Source: Phallus indusiatus (taxonomy: Eukaryota; Basidiomycota; Agaricomycetes; Phallales; Phallaceae). From it: DNA of 64,000 nucleotides. Under the pieces are notes generated by a model. It was not told the origin of the DNA. It searched no databases and saw only the letters and a list, made by a program, of their open reading frames with translations. Where the stretch lies: contig JAQFWX010000005.1 in NCBI GenBank assembly GCA_027605045.1, positions 1,984,001-2,048,000 of the forward strand. Reading direction: 5' to 3'. The position numbers and the translations under genes are program-made. Below, piece by piece: positions 20,901 through 30,976 of this stretch; positions within the stretch are counted from its first letter, which is position 1; each line of letters starts with the position of its first letter.

Positions 20901-21931
20901 TAGCCCGTCTGTACCTTCAACACGTCTGGAAGCTCCATGGTCTCCCCATGAAGGTGATCTCTGACAGAGGCCCCCAGTTCGCGTCCCGCTTCACACAGGA
21001 GCTTTCTAGGCTCCTGGGCATACGGCTTGCACCCTCTACGGCGTATCATCCTCAAACCGATGGTCAGACAGAACGTGTCAACGCAGAAGTCGAGCAGTAT
21101 CTTCGACTTTTCACCTCGGAGCGACAGGACGACTGGGACCAGCTGCTGCCCATGGCTGAGTTCGCATACAACAACCATGTACATTCAGCCACGCGTTCAA
21201 CACCCTTTGAACTCGACACTGGACGACATCCTCGTATGGGTTTCGAACCGCTGGTTGCCGACTCCAAGATCGAGTCTGTCAACGAGTTCAAGACGCGTAT
21301 GGAGTCGACAATAGAGGAAGCCAAGGCCGCCATAGCCAGGTCGAAAGACGAGATGGCCAAGTACTACGATCGGAAACACATCCCGGCACCTGAATACAAG
21401 GTTGGCGACAAGGTATACCTTGATTCGAGCGATATCCGTACCACCAGGCCCTCCGCCAAGTTATCGCATCGGTACTTGGGGCCTTTTCCGATAGTCAGCA
21501 AGGTCGGATCACACGCATATAAGCTGCGTTTACCACTGTCGATGTCAAGGCTTCATCCAGTGTTCCACGTCGGGAAGTTACGCCCAAAGGTTGAAGATAC
21601 AATCCCGGGTCGTCGCGTCAAGGCTCCCCCACCTCCGGAGGTCAGAGATGACGGTGAGCACTACGTCGTGGAACGGATTTTGGACAGTCGGGTGTTCCGG
21701 AGACGACTCGAATATAAGGTGCGTTGGGAAGGCTATGGTCCCGAGCATGATCAATGGGAACCCGAGTCGAATATTGCAGCCCCAGATCTCATTAGGCAGT
21801 TCCACCGTGAGCACCCGAGTGCGCCGCGCTCGATAAATGGTCTCCTCTTCCATCGTCGCCCTCGGTTCGATTTCTCCAAGTTGCAAGCATCACTAGTCGA
21901 AGCTACAGGCGTCGGGACGCCGCCTCGTTGA
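17995..21931 (+). pseudogene. Ty3/gypsy Pol with chromodomain, copy 2 (8-nt deletion)
   Basis: Polyprotein in the order protease, reverse transcriptase, RNase H, integrase, chromodomain, typical of fungal chromoviruses. The protease LDTGAS is at about 18,298, the RT YIDD at 19,457-19,468, RNase H at about 19,890-20,250, the integrase HHCC region at about 20,570-20,700 and the DDE core at about 20,780-21,080 (SDRGPQFAS). The C-terminal chromodomain at about 21,660-21,790 (VERILDSR, YKVRWEGY, WEP) would guide integration to modified chromatin. Near 18,793-18,800 eight nucleotides present in copy 1 are missing; this shifts frame between protease and RT, and the downstream frame then runs unbroken to TGA at 21,929-21,931. 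A protease fragment of about 330 residues is all that direct translation would give. The rest is well preserved, so the lesion is recent or an assembly error. Confidence 0.93.
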
Positions 21932-21943
21932 AGGGGGGGGTGG
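21931..21943 (+). promoter_or_regulatory. Polypurine tract of copy 2
   Basis: AAGGGGGGGGTGG lies between the pol stop codon and the 3' LTR, the expected plus-strand priming site. Confidence 0.8.
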
Positions 21944-22341
21944 TGTCAGGGTACGCTACCGCGTCCCCTCATTTTTCCTTATTTATTATCATCGGTATAT
22001 ATTCCCCTATACTTTATTTATATTTCCCATATATTATTTCCATCCTCCGTTTGCTCCCCCTGTCTCTATTCTACTTTCTCTACTTGCGCGCGTCGCGCGC
22101 TCGTACCGGCGTGACGCCGTAGGCGTCACGTCGCTTATGTTCGGTTCGGGCGTCTGGCACTTAGCTGTGTCAGGGCCGCACGCCGCGCTATCGTTTTTCA
22201 TGTATATAGTCGCCGTCCCTAGAGTGAGGGTCCCTAAGCTTGTTCTCTTAGGATCCCCTCCCTCTAGGTGAGTAGTTAGTTCTCCCCAATATATTTCTCT
22301 TAGGATCCCCTCCCTCTAGTGTGAGCTGAGTAGCCCTAACA
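21944..22341 (+). repeat. Family A 3' LTR of copy 2
   Basis: A 398-bp LTR, TGTCAGGG to CCCTAACA. Its U3 (CCGCGTCCCCTCATTTTTCC, ATATATTCCCC) belongs to a different subfamily from the 5' LTR. Its right flank TTGGC does not match the left flank TAAAG of the 5' LTR. Confidence 0.93.
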
Positions 22342-22427
22342 TTGGCGGATATACTAAATATGGATGGGGTTTGGGTGCCGGACCTCTCCGAGGTCCGGAT
22401 TAGGATTGGGTGGCACGAGGGTCATGA
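22342..22427. repeat. Family C repeat end (LTR-like fragment)
   Basis: The stretch from GGCGGATATACTAAATATGG to GTCATGACAC is repeated with about 90% identity at 27,194-27,283. The TGACA end and the paired CGGACCT/AGGTCCG blocks suggest an LTR terminus, TGTCA on the minus strand. It is truncated on the left by the 3' LTR of copy 2. Confidence 0.6.
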
Positions 22428-22619
22428 CACCAAGTCCCTCACACCCGTACTCTCTGTACTCTCTCTATCTGCACGCACGTTGTCGCGCATCAAAATCTTC
22501 CCTTTTTGGTAATTTAGGTTGCTCAGCTAAAAGCGGACATTCAAAATCCTATCTTCCTGAACTACTCACTTCCAGCTCATTTGACACCCCCAGTTTACCC
22601 AAATCGACAAAACAATAAA

Positions 22620-23678
22620 ATGTTCAATCTTCGACTCTCTTCCTCCATTTCTTTCAAACACCCTTCTCCTACTCCTATTTCTCGAGAACCTTCCCCAGAA
22701 GAAGATGTTTCACCCCCAATTTTTCGTTATTCTCACGATAGTCCTCGCACTCACGATCTGGATATCGAGACGACTTTATTCACATATTATTCACCCACTC
22801 CTATTCTCGAGATCGACCCAAAGACATTACTCCCAGTCTGTTAGGGCTACTCAGCTCACACTAGAGGGAGGGGATCCTAAGTAATATATTGGAAGGTAAC
22901 TATACTACTCACCTAGAGGGAGGGGATCCTAAGAGAACAAGCTTAGGGACCCTCACTCTAGGTACAGCTACTATATACATAAAACGACGACGCGGCGTGC
23001 GGCCCTGACACAGCTAAGTGCCAGGCGCCCAAGCCGAGCCTAAGCGACGTGATGTCACGGGCATCACGCCGGGTATGAGCACGCAACGCGCGCGAGTAGA
23101 GAATGTGAAATAGAGACGGAGGGAGCAAACGGAAGGTGGAAGTAATGTACGGGAAATGTAAATGAAATGGAAATGAACATATACCGATGATAATAAATAA
23201 GGAAAAATGAGGGGACACGGTAGCATACCCTGACACAGTCTACTCACACAAGGTTCCTCGAACTATCGCTAAGTGTAGAAGTTCAGATATCGTACACCCC
23301 TTTTTGGCTTTTGGAAAGGAAGTTTACATCGAGAAAGAATTAAGATGGTTCACAGTCACTCATGTTTATTCAACTCTAGAATCAGCTCTACAAGATTCAT
23401 ATCGTGTTTGGCTAACAGCACAAGTTGGATTGGATTACATGATTATGGTCCTGGATGTTCCCAGCCGATGGATCTTAATAGCATGTAATCATCAACCTGC
23501 CTTAGGATTTTATCGATCACCCAATCCTATCCCGAAAGAACCTCTAAACCCTCTATTTCATGATCCTTCACCCCCTCAATCTCCTACTTCCTCCGAAATG
23601 ACCATACGACCTCCCCGATATCAGCAAACCCTTCGCACACTTCAACGTGTTTGTTCTGGCCTCCTGGAACGAACCTGA
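22620..23678 (+). pseudogene. Unknown protein ORF1, split by a solo LTR
   Basis: Segments 22,620-22,838 and 23,241-23,678 give one open frame of 218 codons when the LTR and one duplicate are removed. The N terminus is Ser/Pro-rich (ISREPSPEEDVSPP); the middle has an aromatic core with EKELRWFTVTHVYSTLESAL and VLDVPSRW; the tail is Pro/Ser-rich. I do not recognise a family. The 3' neighbour at 23,819 has a loosely similar core (ALASYRPGIL, YVLFLDAP), so the two may be old duplicates. Both follow a family C LTR-like fragment and could belong to that element rather than to the host. No other lesion is seen, so the LTR insertion is comparatively young. Confidence 0.55.
22839..23235 (-). repeat. 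Family A solo LTR in ORF1
   Basis: A 397-bp minus-strand LTR with the perfect 5-bp duplicate CAGTC (22,834-22,838 and 23,236-23,240). Excision restores the ORF1 frame. Confidence 0.95.
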
Positions 23679-23818
23679 TCAAGAAAAATTTGGAGAACAA
23701 TAAATAATAAAAGAATAACGATTCTGGAGAAGTTTCACGCCTTTCATTTTATCAAAAACATTCTTTCTGTTTCGGAGCTTTAATTCTCTTTTCAACTCTT
23801 AACCTCCCATTATCCATT

Positions 23819-24376
23819 ATGTTCATCCAACCTATTGGTTATCGCACACTCCCCATCATCCCTATTCCTTATTATCCCGACCTTAATTCACCTCCTCCAT
23901 ATAGACTACATGGAGAATTTCAAACTGTGGTTCGCGAATATCAATTGGAAAGCGATGAAGTAGAAGTAGAAGAAGGTGATCCATGGCCTCGACACTACAA
24001 TCCCGTGCTCGACTTCCAGTATTTTTATGATGATCTGAAGCTGCCCGATGACATCAAAGTAGACGAATGCATTCATATCCCTATCATGCAAGCTTCGTAT
24101 ACTCTGATTGGGGCTCTTGCATCCTATCGTCCTGGAATTTTAATCTGGCGTCTTATCTTCTATCGCGCTGCCCTGTTTCACAATTATGTCCTTTTCCTAG
24201 ATGCCCCTTTCGATGTCTTCACTGAACCCCCTCCACACCAACTCACTGCTCCCTTACCCGAATATGAAGAACCTGAAGAGCTTATACCTAATGCTCCGCA
24301 ACTTCGTCGAAATCGAAATCGTATGCGTCCTATGATAGTCAATCCAATACCTAGACAGCGCAGGAGATTAGAATAA
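23819..24376 (+). CDS. Unknown protein ORF2 (185 aa)
   Basis: A single uninterrupted frame from ATG 23,819 to TAA 24,376. The protein has a Pro/Tyr-rich N terminus (PIPYYPDLNSPPPY), an acidic patch (SDEVEVEEGD), a central aromatic-hydrophobic region (PGILIWRLIFYRAALFHNYVLFL, too polar on its flanks to call a membrane segment with confidence), a Pro/Glu-rich linker and a basic C terminus (RRNRNRMRP, RQRRRLE). I recognise no domain. It lies 140 bp after ORF1 on the same strand, and may be part of the same family C element or a pair of lineage-specific genes. Confidence 0.5.
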   Translation: MFIQPIGYRTLPIIPIPYYPDLNSPPPYRLHGEFQTVVREYQLESDEVEVEEGDPWPRHYNPVLDFQYFYDDLKLPDDIKVDECIHIPIMQASYTLIGALASYRPGILIWRLIFYRAALFHNYVLFLDAPFDVFTEPPPHQLTAPLPEYEEPEELIPNAPQLRRNRNRMRPMIVNPIPRQRRRLE

Positions 24377-25563
24377 GAAGGGAAGAATAGTACTCATCGA
24401 TCAAGATCGCGATCTCTTCTTTTTGACAGAAGCCAAGGGTACTTTAAGAACTCGATGGATCCATCGACAGATACCTGATCAGTAGGAAGAATAAGAGGAT
24501 GGTGGTATGGTTCAAGAAAGAGGCAGCGTGGGAAGTGCCAGGTGTTGATTATGGCAAGGCTGTGTTATGAGTCAGTTCCTTCTTTTCCTGTCGATCCCTC
24601 TTTTGTGTTTCTTTTGTTCTTTGTTCTTGATTTTCCCATCATCGTTTCACCTGTCGATATGAATCTCTTCTTTTGTTGTAATTGTATCTCCCTTCTTTCT
24701 CTCGCGATTCTCCTATCCTCTCATTTCTCTTTTTGGTCTTATTATTTCTTTTGTTTGTTATTCTGGTGAAGGATGAGTGATCGTCTCACCAAAAGCTATG
24801 TACTCTGAAAGGCATAAATACTGCATGTAAATACTTGTAACAGCAGCAATTCTACCGGACGAGTTGTCTCACAGTTTAAGTCAAGTTCAGATCAAGTCAA
24901 GTTTAGCTCAAGTCAAGTTTCGCCTCTAGTCTATTTCTACGCTCATATCTATATCTTTGGATTAACTCTGAGTGAGGTCTCGGAGTATAAACTAGCGATT
25001 TTATTTCAGTTTATCACTTTCACTAACTCGCACAGGAATTCAATCATCATTGATTGCAGGTCCTCTCTTTAGTCGCATTTCAAGCTCATTGCCAACTCCC
25101 TGTTCATTCCCTCACTTGCACATCTGTATACGACATCTCTTAGTCGTTGTATTTGTTGTTTGTGTTTTGTCTGTGTTGGTTTCGCATCAGCGCATACATC
25201 CCCTCCTTCTCATCATCCACTCACACCCACTTTCCCTTATTCACCGAAATCAGCACCAGGACCTGCTCCACGGTAGACTACCGACCTCATAAACAAATAT
25301 CTCATTGTAGTCCGATCATTTATAGCCGGTACACAATAGCTTTTCACATCGGATCGTTACAACGTGTTTCGTACTAGACCGGACTTTGCCGGGATAGGCT
25401 CGGAACACTGTGCTTGACAATGATGAAGACTCCTCACTCGCTACAAGCAAGGAACCACTCTATGACCATACGGCTAGAGTGATCTCTCATGCTCCGACAT
25501 GAGACAGAAATGCATCGAAACCTATTGAGGGTTTCTGGCCAGTTAATGGCCAATTGGCCCACT
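24377..25563. other. Non-coding stretch, possible LTR of unknown family
   Basis: No convincing gene is seen. It is pyrimidine-rich with a TATA-like GGCATAAATAC at about 24,815 and a cluster of CAAGTCAAGTT repeats at 24,880-24,930, which could be part of an LTR or promoter. No boundaries or target duplicates could be defined. Confidence 0.3.
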
Positions 25564-26280
25564 TGTAACGTTTCGTTACTTTTTATAGTGTACCGCGTAC
25601 GGTACACAAGTTTTATCACGCTGTAGTTTCACACCACGAATAACAGACCAAGGGTGCTGTATTTTTTATGGTGTAAAACAAAGTGCGCGTGCTGAATCAG
25701 CACGCGCGTAGCTACTACTAATGTACAGTTATTACATAATGGCTCGCCGCGTCACGGCGAGCCAGAGGCGTTAAGCGCCTCTATTATTAGAAGTAATAAT
25801 AGTAATTACTGCAGAGGGCGAAGCCCTCTGCATATGCCTAAGTGGCATATACTGTCAGGGTACGCTACCGCGTCCCCTCATTTTTCCTTATTTATTATCA
25901 TCGGTATATGTTCATTTCCATTTCATTTACATTTCCCGTACATTAAATCCACCTTCCGTTTGCTCCCTCCGTCTCTATTTCACATTCTCTACTCGCGCGT
26001 TGCTCATACCCGGCGTGATGCCCGTGACATCACGTCGCTTAGGCTCGGCTTGGGCGCCTGGCACTTAGCTGTGTCAGGGCCGCACGCCGCGTCGTCGTTT
26101 TATGTATATAGTAGCTGTACCTAGAGTGAGGGTCCCTAAGCTTGTTCTCTTAGGATCCCCTCCCTCTAGGTGAGTAGTTAGTTTCTCCCTCAATATATTT
26201 ACTTAGGATCCCCTCCCTCTAGTGTGAGCTGAGTAGCCCTAACATATACTCAATCCACCGCATGCGGTGGATCCGTTACA
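25564..26280 (-). repeat. Family B LTR, with nested family A LTR
   Basis: The minus-strand counterpart of 5921-6244, flanked by the perfect duplicate CCACT (25,559-25,563 and 26,281-26,285). It is 320 bp without the nested LTR. All its hairpins are kept, for example GGCTCGCC/GGCGAGCC and GAGGCG/CGCCTC. Confidence 0.92.
25853..26244 (+). repeat. Family A solo LTR nested in family B LTR
   Basis: A 392-bp LTR with the perfect duplicate TATAC (25,848-25,852 and 26,245-26,249). It carries a small deletion in the CTCGCGCG region. Confidence 0.94.
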
Positions 26281-26355
26281 CCACTGCCTAGTCGACAGCG
26301 AATGCCAGGGGATGATCATGTCCCCACATTTCTCTCTTGCCACTGGAGCAAGAAC

Positions 26356-26755
26356 TGTCAGGGCACGCTACCGTGTCCCCTCATTTTTCCTTATTTATTA
26401 TCATCGGTATATATTCCCTTCTATTTTATTTATATTTCCCATATATTATTTCCACCCTCCGTTTACTTCTCCTGTCTCTATTCCTCTTTCTCTACTTGCG
26501 CGCGTCGCGCGCTCATACCCGGCATGACGCCGTAGGCATCACGTTGCTTATGTTCGGTTCGGGCGTCTGGCACTTAGCTGTGCCAGGGCCGCACGCCGCG
26601 CTATTGTTTTTCATGTATATAGTCACTGTCCCTAGAGTGAGGGTCCCTAAGCTTGTTCTTTTAGGATCCCCTCCCTCTAGGTGAGTAGTTAGTATTTTCC
26701 CAATATATATACCTTAGGATCCCCTCCCTCTAGTGTGAGCTGAGTAGCCCTAACA
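26356..26755 (+). repeat. Family A LTR
   Basis: A 400-bp LTR, TGTCAGGG to CCCTAACA. The flanks AGAAC and AACTC do not match, so one side was rearranged. It belongs to the subfamily of the copy 2 3' LTR (ATATATTCCC). Confidence 0.9.
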
Positions 26756-27283
26756 AACTCTAGCTTGACTTCATCGTCTATACCGTAACTCCAGACCACC
26801 AATTAATTCAACAATTTTGGACTAGAAGTCCGAGACAGCCCGGACAAATACTGGGAGTGGACTTTAAACGAGATAGATAAGAGAAGATTTGATTATAAAG
26901 AGATTAACTGGGGCTAGACTTAAATAGACTTGAATATGACTTGATATTCAGACTGGAGAGCCCCAGACGAAGTCTGGGGGCTTTACATACAAAAAGCTAG
27001 ACTACTAGAACTAAAGGGGATATAACTAAAAGGAGACTAGTTGCACAGCACCAGAAACATATCTGGCACTTCATTTTTAATGCTCCGGACAGAATGTCCC
27101 CATAAGGAAATGTCCAAGACCGGACCTCGGACCTACCGGACATGGACAGGATAACGGACTACGCACTGTTTGACAAGTACTGACTCTCGGACTTGGCGGA
27201 TATACTAAATATGGACGGGGTTTGGGTGTCGGACCTTGGAGAGGTCCGGATTAGGATCAGGTGGCACGAGGGTTGTGACACAT
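26756..27283. repeat. Family C LTR-like repeat
   Basis: The right 90 bp match 22,342-22,427. The stretch holds several CCGGAC/GTCCGG blocks and ends in GTTGTGACA. The left boundary is uncertain because the LTR at 26,356-26,755 abuts it. It may be the second LTR of an element that includes ORF1 and ORF2. Confidence 0.45.
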
Positions 27284-28048
27284 AAGCGTGATAAGATAAA
27301 GGAGATAAACGGTAAATGATCGGATAAGGGTTACGTAACATTACCAGAAGTGATGTCATGAATCGGATCATGACACAAAGTCATTGAATCGGATCCCTGG
27401 TATAAGCCGGACTCGGAGCAAATACTCGAGAGAGAAGAAAAAATATCTTCACAAGCTGCCAAATTATAAGAAAGAAAGCTTGGCATGATAGTATAGGTAA
27501 ACAGAGAGGTATTAAAAAAATGCACTTGTTCCTTTGAATTATCCACAGGATTATTTTCCCATCTAACTACATAGAGCTATAAGGTGTTGTAACTTCTCCG
27601 TCCACAACGGGACATTGTCGGAAAAACTAAATACTGTGGAATGATTCATGTTGTCGTCCAATCGTGGTGAAATCCAAAAATCCCTAAGGCACATCTTTGC
27701 CGTTACCCAATAATTCTCTCACGGTTTAAAAACAGGGCCCAAAAACTATTCTTGTATTGGATGACGACAATCTACGGATAGATATGTATGTCAGTTTAAG
27801 CGCCTTTCCAGTACAACAAAAGGAGAGAATTGTATTGTGCCGTAATGCAACAGGTTAATTTTCATTTAGGTTTGATAACGTGCCAACTTCACTACAATAT
27901 CTACTCTGTTCCATGAAAACATCATGACTAAAAATACAAAAACAATGACAACATAAATCAAGACAAGTGTTTCCAACCATATGGTACAATCCATATCAAG
28001 ATATTGAGGATGATTTTATTATGTTCCGATCCTTGAAATGTCGTTATT
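27284..28048. other. Intergenic, no gene seen
   Basis: AT-rich sequence with only short frames. No repeat boundary or RNA gene was recognised. Confidence 0.6.
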
Positions 28049-28806
28049 TCACCTTCTCCTAGTATCCCTGTCACTAGCGTATCCAAGCTTTACATTCCAC
28101 TCGGAAGGATCTACAGGGTCGCCCAGGCTTTGGATACCCGAAAAGATCGTCTTCTCAGTAAGGGAATCGATCCTTCTGACAGCGAGCACCTCATTGGGCA
28201 TCGCATAACGAGCGGGCATCCTTGCAAGCCGCACGCACCTCAATCGGTGAGCATTCGTCTTTGCATTCCGACTCAGCGCATCCCATTCGTCATGGGACAA
28301 AGGTTCCTGCAATGAGCCATGTATAGCACCGAAGATCATTCTTACGCTGATAAATTGGTTGGATGGAGCTGAGATATTGATAGTCCATGGGAAATCGTCT
28401 GACACGAGTGTCATTTGCTGAAGTTCGGGTGTTGTAGCTGGTTCGTCGAGAATGGAAGGGTGAATAAATTCCGGGCGATGAGAGTGCGGGTTGTTTCTCG
28501 CCAACTCGGGGTCATCTGTGACTGACCAATGCGCCACCTTATTTCGAGCACTAGTGAGGAGAGGATGGAGAGATACTGGCACAGGACGTGGTGACACTGA
28601 GCCTTGAGTTTTTTGTTTTTGTTTCGTCAGCTATGGCAGACTATAAGGAGAAACGCGACATGAGACTTACGACGTGGAACCCTTGGAGAGAGTGGAACTG
28701 GTCCTGGTCCTGGCGGATATGGAACAATGTTGATTGGGTAGTAGTAGTTTGGAGGGTAGTGTCCGCCGGAATACACATAACCACCCGTATATCTAGGATG
28801 AGCCAT
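28049..28806 (-). CDS. DUF6699-type protein (229 aa, two exons)
   Basis: Exon 1 is 28,671-28,806 and exon 2 is 28,049-28,602 on the minus strand; the 68-nt intron has GTAAGT and CAAG/G borders and joins in frame. Exon 1 encodes a Gly/Tyr/Pro-rich N terminus (YPPNYYYP, PYPPGPGPVPLSP). The C-terminal 110 residues hold a domain with PWTINISAPSNQFISVRMIF, AIHGSLQEPLSHDEWDAL and RRIDSLTEKTIFSGIQSL. This matches the DUF6699 pattern that I know from Agaricomycete proteins of unknown role. Paralogs are at 47,088 and 58,067. Function unknown; the domain assignment is from memory of the family pattern. Confidence 0.75.
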
Positions 28807-29823
28807 TTATGTTTTCTTCTTCGTGAAAGGATTTTAGAACAGGAAAGCGAATAGATAAGGCAGATGGTAAGATCGCAAGTAGATTTCGTGACTTTGTCGT
28901 ACCACTTCAACAAAGAAAGAGGTGGGGCGTTGAGCAAGAAACCCCTACAACAAAACTGGTTACCTATGAGACAAATAGCCATCAAAGATGGATTGTTTGA
29001 CAGCGACTTATGAAGAAAAAAATATTCGGAATGTCGTTAACCCGTCCTGCTGACGTCGACACCGAATAGAGCACACCGGGGACAGGACCACAAGGCGACG
29101 GGGTATAAAAACAAAGACAAACAGCTATAAGGTCTGAAGATCCTCCGTTATATGTGAGTCCGTGCTTCCAGGTGCTTCCAGGAGAAGGAAGGGTGAGAAA
29201 AAAATCCCCGAGTCTCTATCAGCGTCGGAAGCGAAGGACTGCATCGCCTGTCGATGTTTTCGGCGTCTAAATGTGCCGAACCTTTTTCTGGGACCAATCA
29301 ACAGCACTCTTAAGGACCACACCCAACACGTGTAGTCTTGTAGAAGAAAATACTTGTTGATCTCTCTGGATTCTACTCGCAGATATGTAATATGGCCGGC
29401 GAAGAAATCACCGGTTTACTTTGGTGAGGATACCGCGAGTGAGTTGACCACGAGTGATTTTAGGTAATGTTGATGAATGGTTGAAATCACATTCAATTGG
29501 GACTTGAAAGAACCTCTTGCGGTCATGAAACACGCGCCGCAACTCTCCAGACTTGCATCTCGTATAAAAATAATCTGGTTTCTCTACAGCATCAGGTCAA
29601 TTCACAAGATCCACCCGTGTTCACGTGGTTTCGTTTAAGTACTACAAACATTTTCAGCGCGGTCCATTATACCCACTAAATAAGAGCGGGCTGAGCTGAG
29701 TTCCTTCGTCGTGTCAGTAATTGACAAGATGATACCAGATCAGCCGATTCATCCGCCACATCTTTTCATAAGCATCACCTGACTTTTGATACAAACTCTG
29801 CGCCCTAAATTAGTATACATATG
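28807..29823. other. Intergenic, no gene seen
   Basis: Promoter region of the DUF6699 gene and 3' flank of the Rad51-like gene. Only short unconvincing frames are present. Confidence 0.5.
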
Positions 29824-30976
29824 TCAGAGTTGGGAGGGAGTTCTGCGAGGAATGCCGGGAAAACGAACAGAATAGTCAAATTCGGCGCTACGCTGGGGCT
29901 TTGTTTCAATATTTAATATCGCACGCCTACATTCTTTGTTTATGCATCATCAATGACGAACGCTAAAAAGAACATACCCTGATGTTCGGTTTGTTCTAGA
30001 AAGAACCAACAATCCGATGGCCTTGCACGATAAGTCTATAAAATGTATTAGATCAGACGTAAAAACGACACGAGAATATATACCGATTTGAGGGATCAAA
30101 ACACCGGTGTTGTCATGATTATAAGTTCCTTTTGAACCATCAGGCCTGGCAAATTGCGTTGACATGTTGGACGTAATAATAACCTGGGTTGTATGTGAAC
30201 GATGGATCATCAAAAACTCAAAAAAAAATGACGAACCACGAGATTAAATTCTTTGCAGAGTTTTACAATTAGCTTTCGAATGGTATTAATATATGATTTC
30301 CGTTTTGAATATTGTTGTTCAAGTTGCAGAGGGGATGAAAGTGAAGACAAAATTAGAAGAGTCATCTGGACGATTGATGAGATCTTTTGTTTATACTGTT
30401 ATGATAACCTACCTCTGGATGAATACGAATAAAGTCCGACAGCCCTTTTAACTTCATTATAATATCATCAGGCGTAAAACATTTTTGATAGTACACAATC
30501 TTTGATCTGTTGTCTTTATGCCGGGTAAAGATTAACGATCCTTCGCTATGGATGGACACATACCATGATTTAAAGCGGATGAAATTGCAGCGGGTATTAA
30601 TTTATTTTGCATGTCTGGAAAGAACCCCATTAAGTCCAAGACAACCAAGCAACAGACAACGCGAAATCTCACCGATTACCATAGTTTCTTTACCGGTCTG
30701 AGCAACACTTTTTATAATCCCAAGCAACAACTGTTCAACATACAGTCCAGGAGGCGATGAAATCTGCAGACCATATCCAGGTCTCAAATCGGCCCCAATA
30801 AGCGCGTCGATAGGATCCGAGAGAGTTTTGAACGGGTTTGACGACGACTGGGCTGCTCTGAGAGTGTGTAAAAGAGATGAAGCACTAATTGAGGATGGTT
30901 TGTGTGCTTTGTTGGGTTGGGGTAGAGCAGGAATTTGGGGATGTTGGTCGTCAGAATTAGCTTGGCATGATGGCAT
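29824..30976 (-). CDS. Rad51/RecA-family paralog (268 aa, seven exons)
   Basis: Exons on the minus strand are 30,673-30,976, 30,564-30,614, 30,413-30,513, 30,237-30,365, 30,084-30,183, 29,978-30,035 and 29,824-29,887; they sum to an exact frame. The order of motifs follows Rad51 paralogs, which support homologous recombination repair in the nucleus: PIDALIGADLRPGYGLQISS, then a Walker A position, MVIDMQNKLIP, a Walker B-like strand LLILSSLSS, then VIITSNMSTQF and VLIPQI. At Walker A the sequence is SPPGLYVEQL, without the GKT, and the Walker B aspartate is a serine, so it probably does not hydrolyse ATP. Splice borders of exons 5-7 are the weakest (GTTCGT donor). Which paralog it is (Rad51C, Xrcc2, Rad55 or other) cannot be told. 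Confidence 0.6.

Noticed and set aside
24542..24769. Hydrophobic 75-codon frame resembling a membrane protein
   Set aside because: It is a T-rich stretch (CTTTTGTTCTTTG type) with low-complexity codons and no start context or homologous pattern.
24880..24930. CRISPR-like or satellite array from CAAGTCAAGTT repeats
   Set aside because: Only three short, unevenly spaced units are present in a eukaryotic context; treated as a minor repeat cluster.
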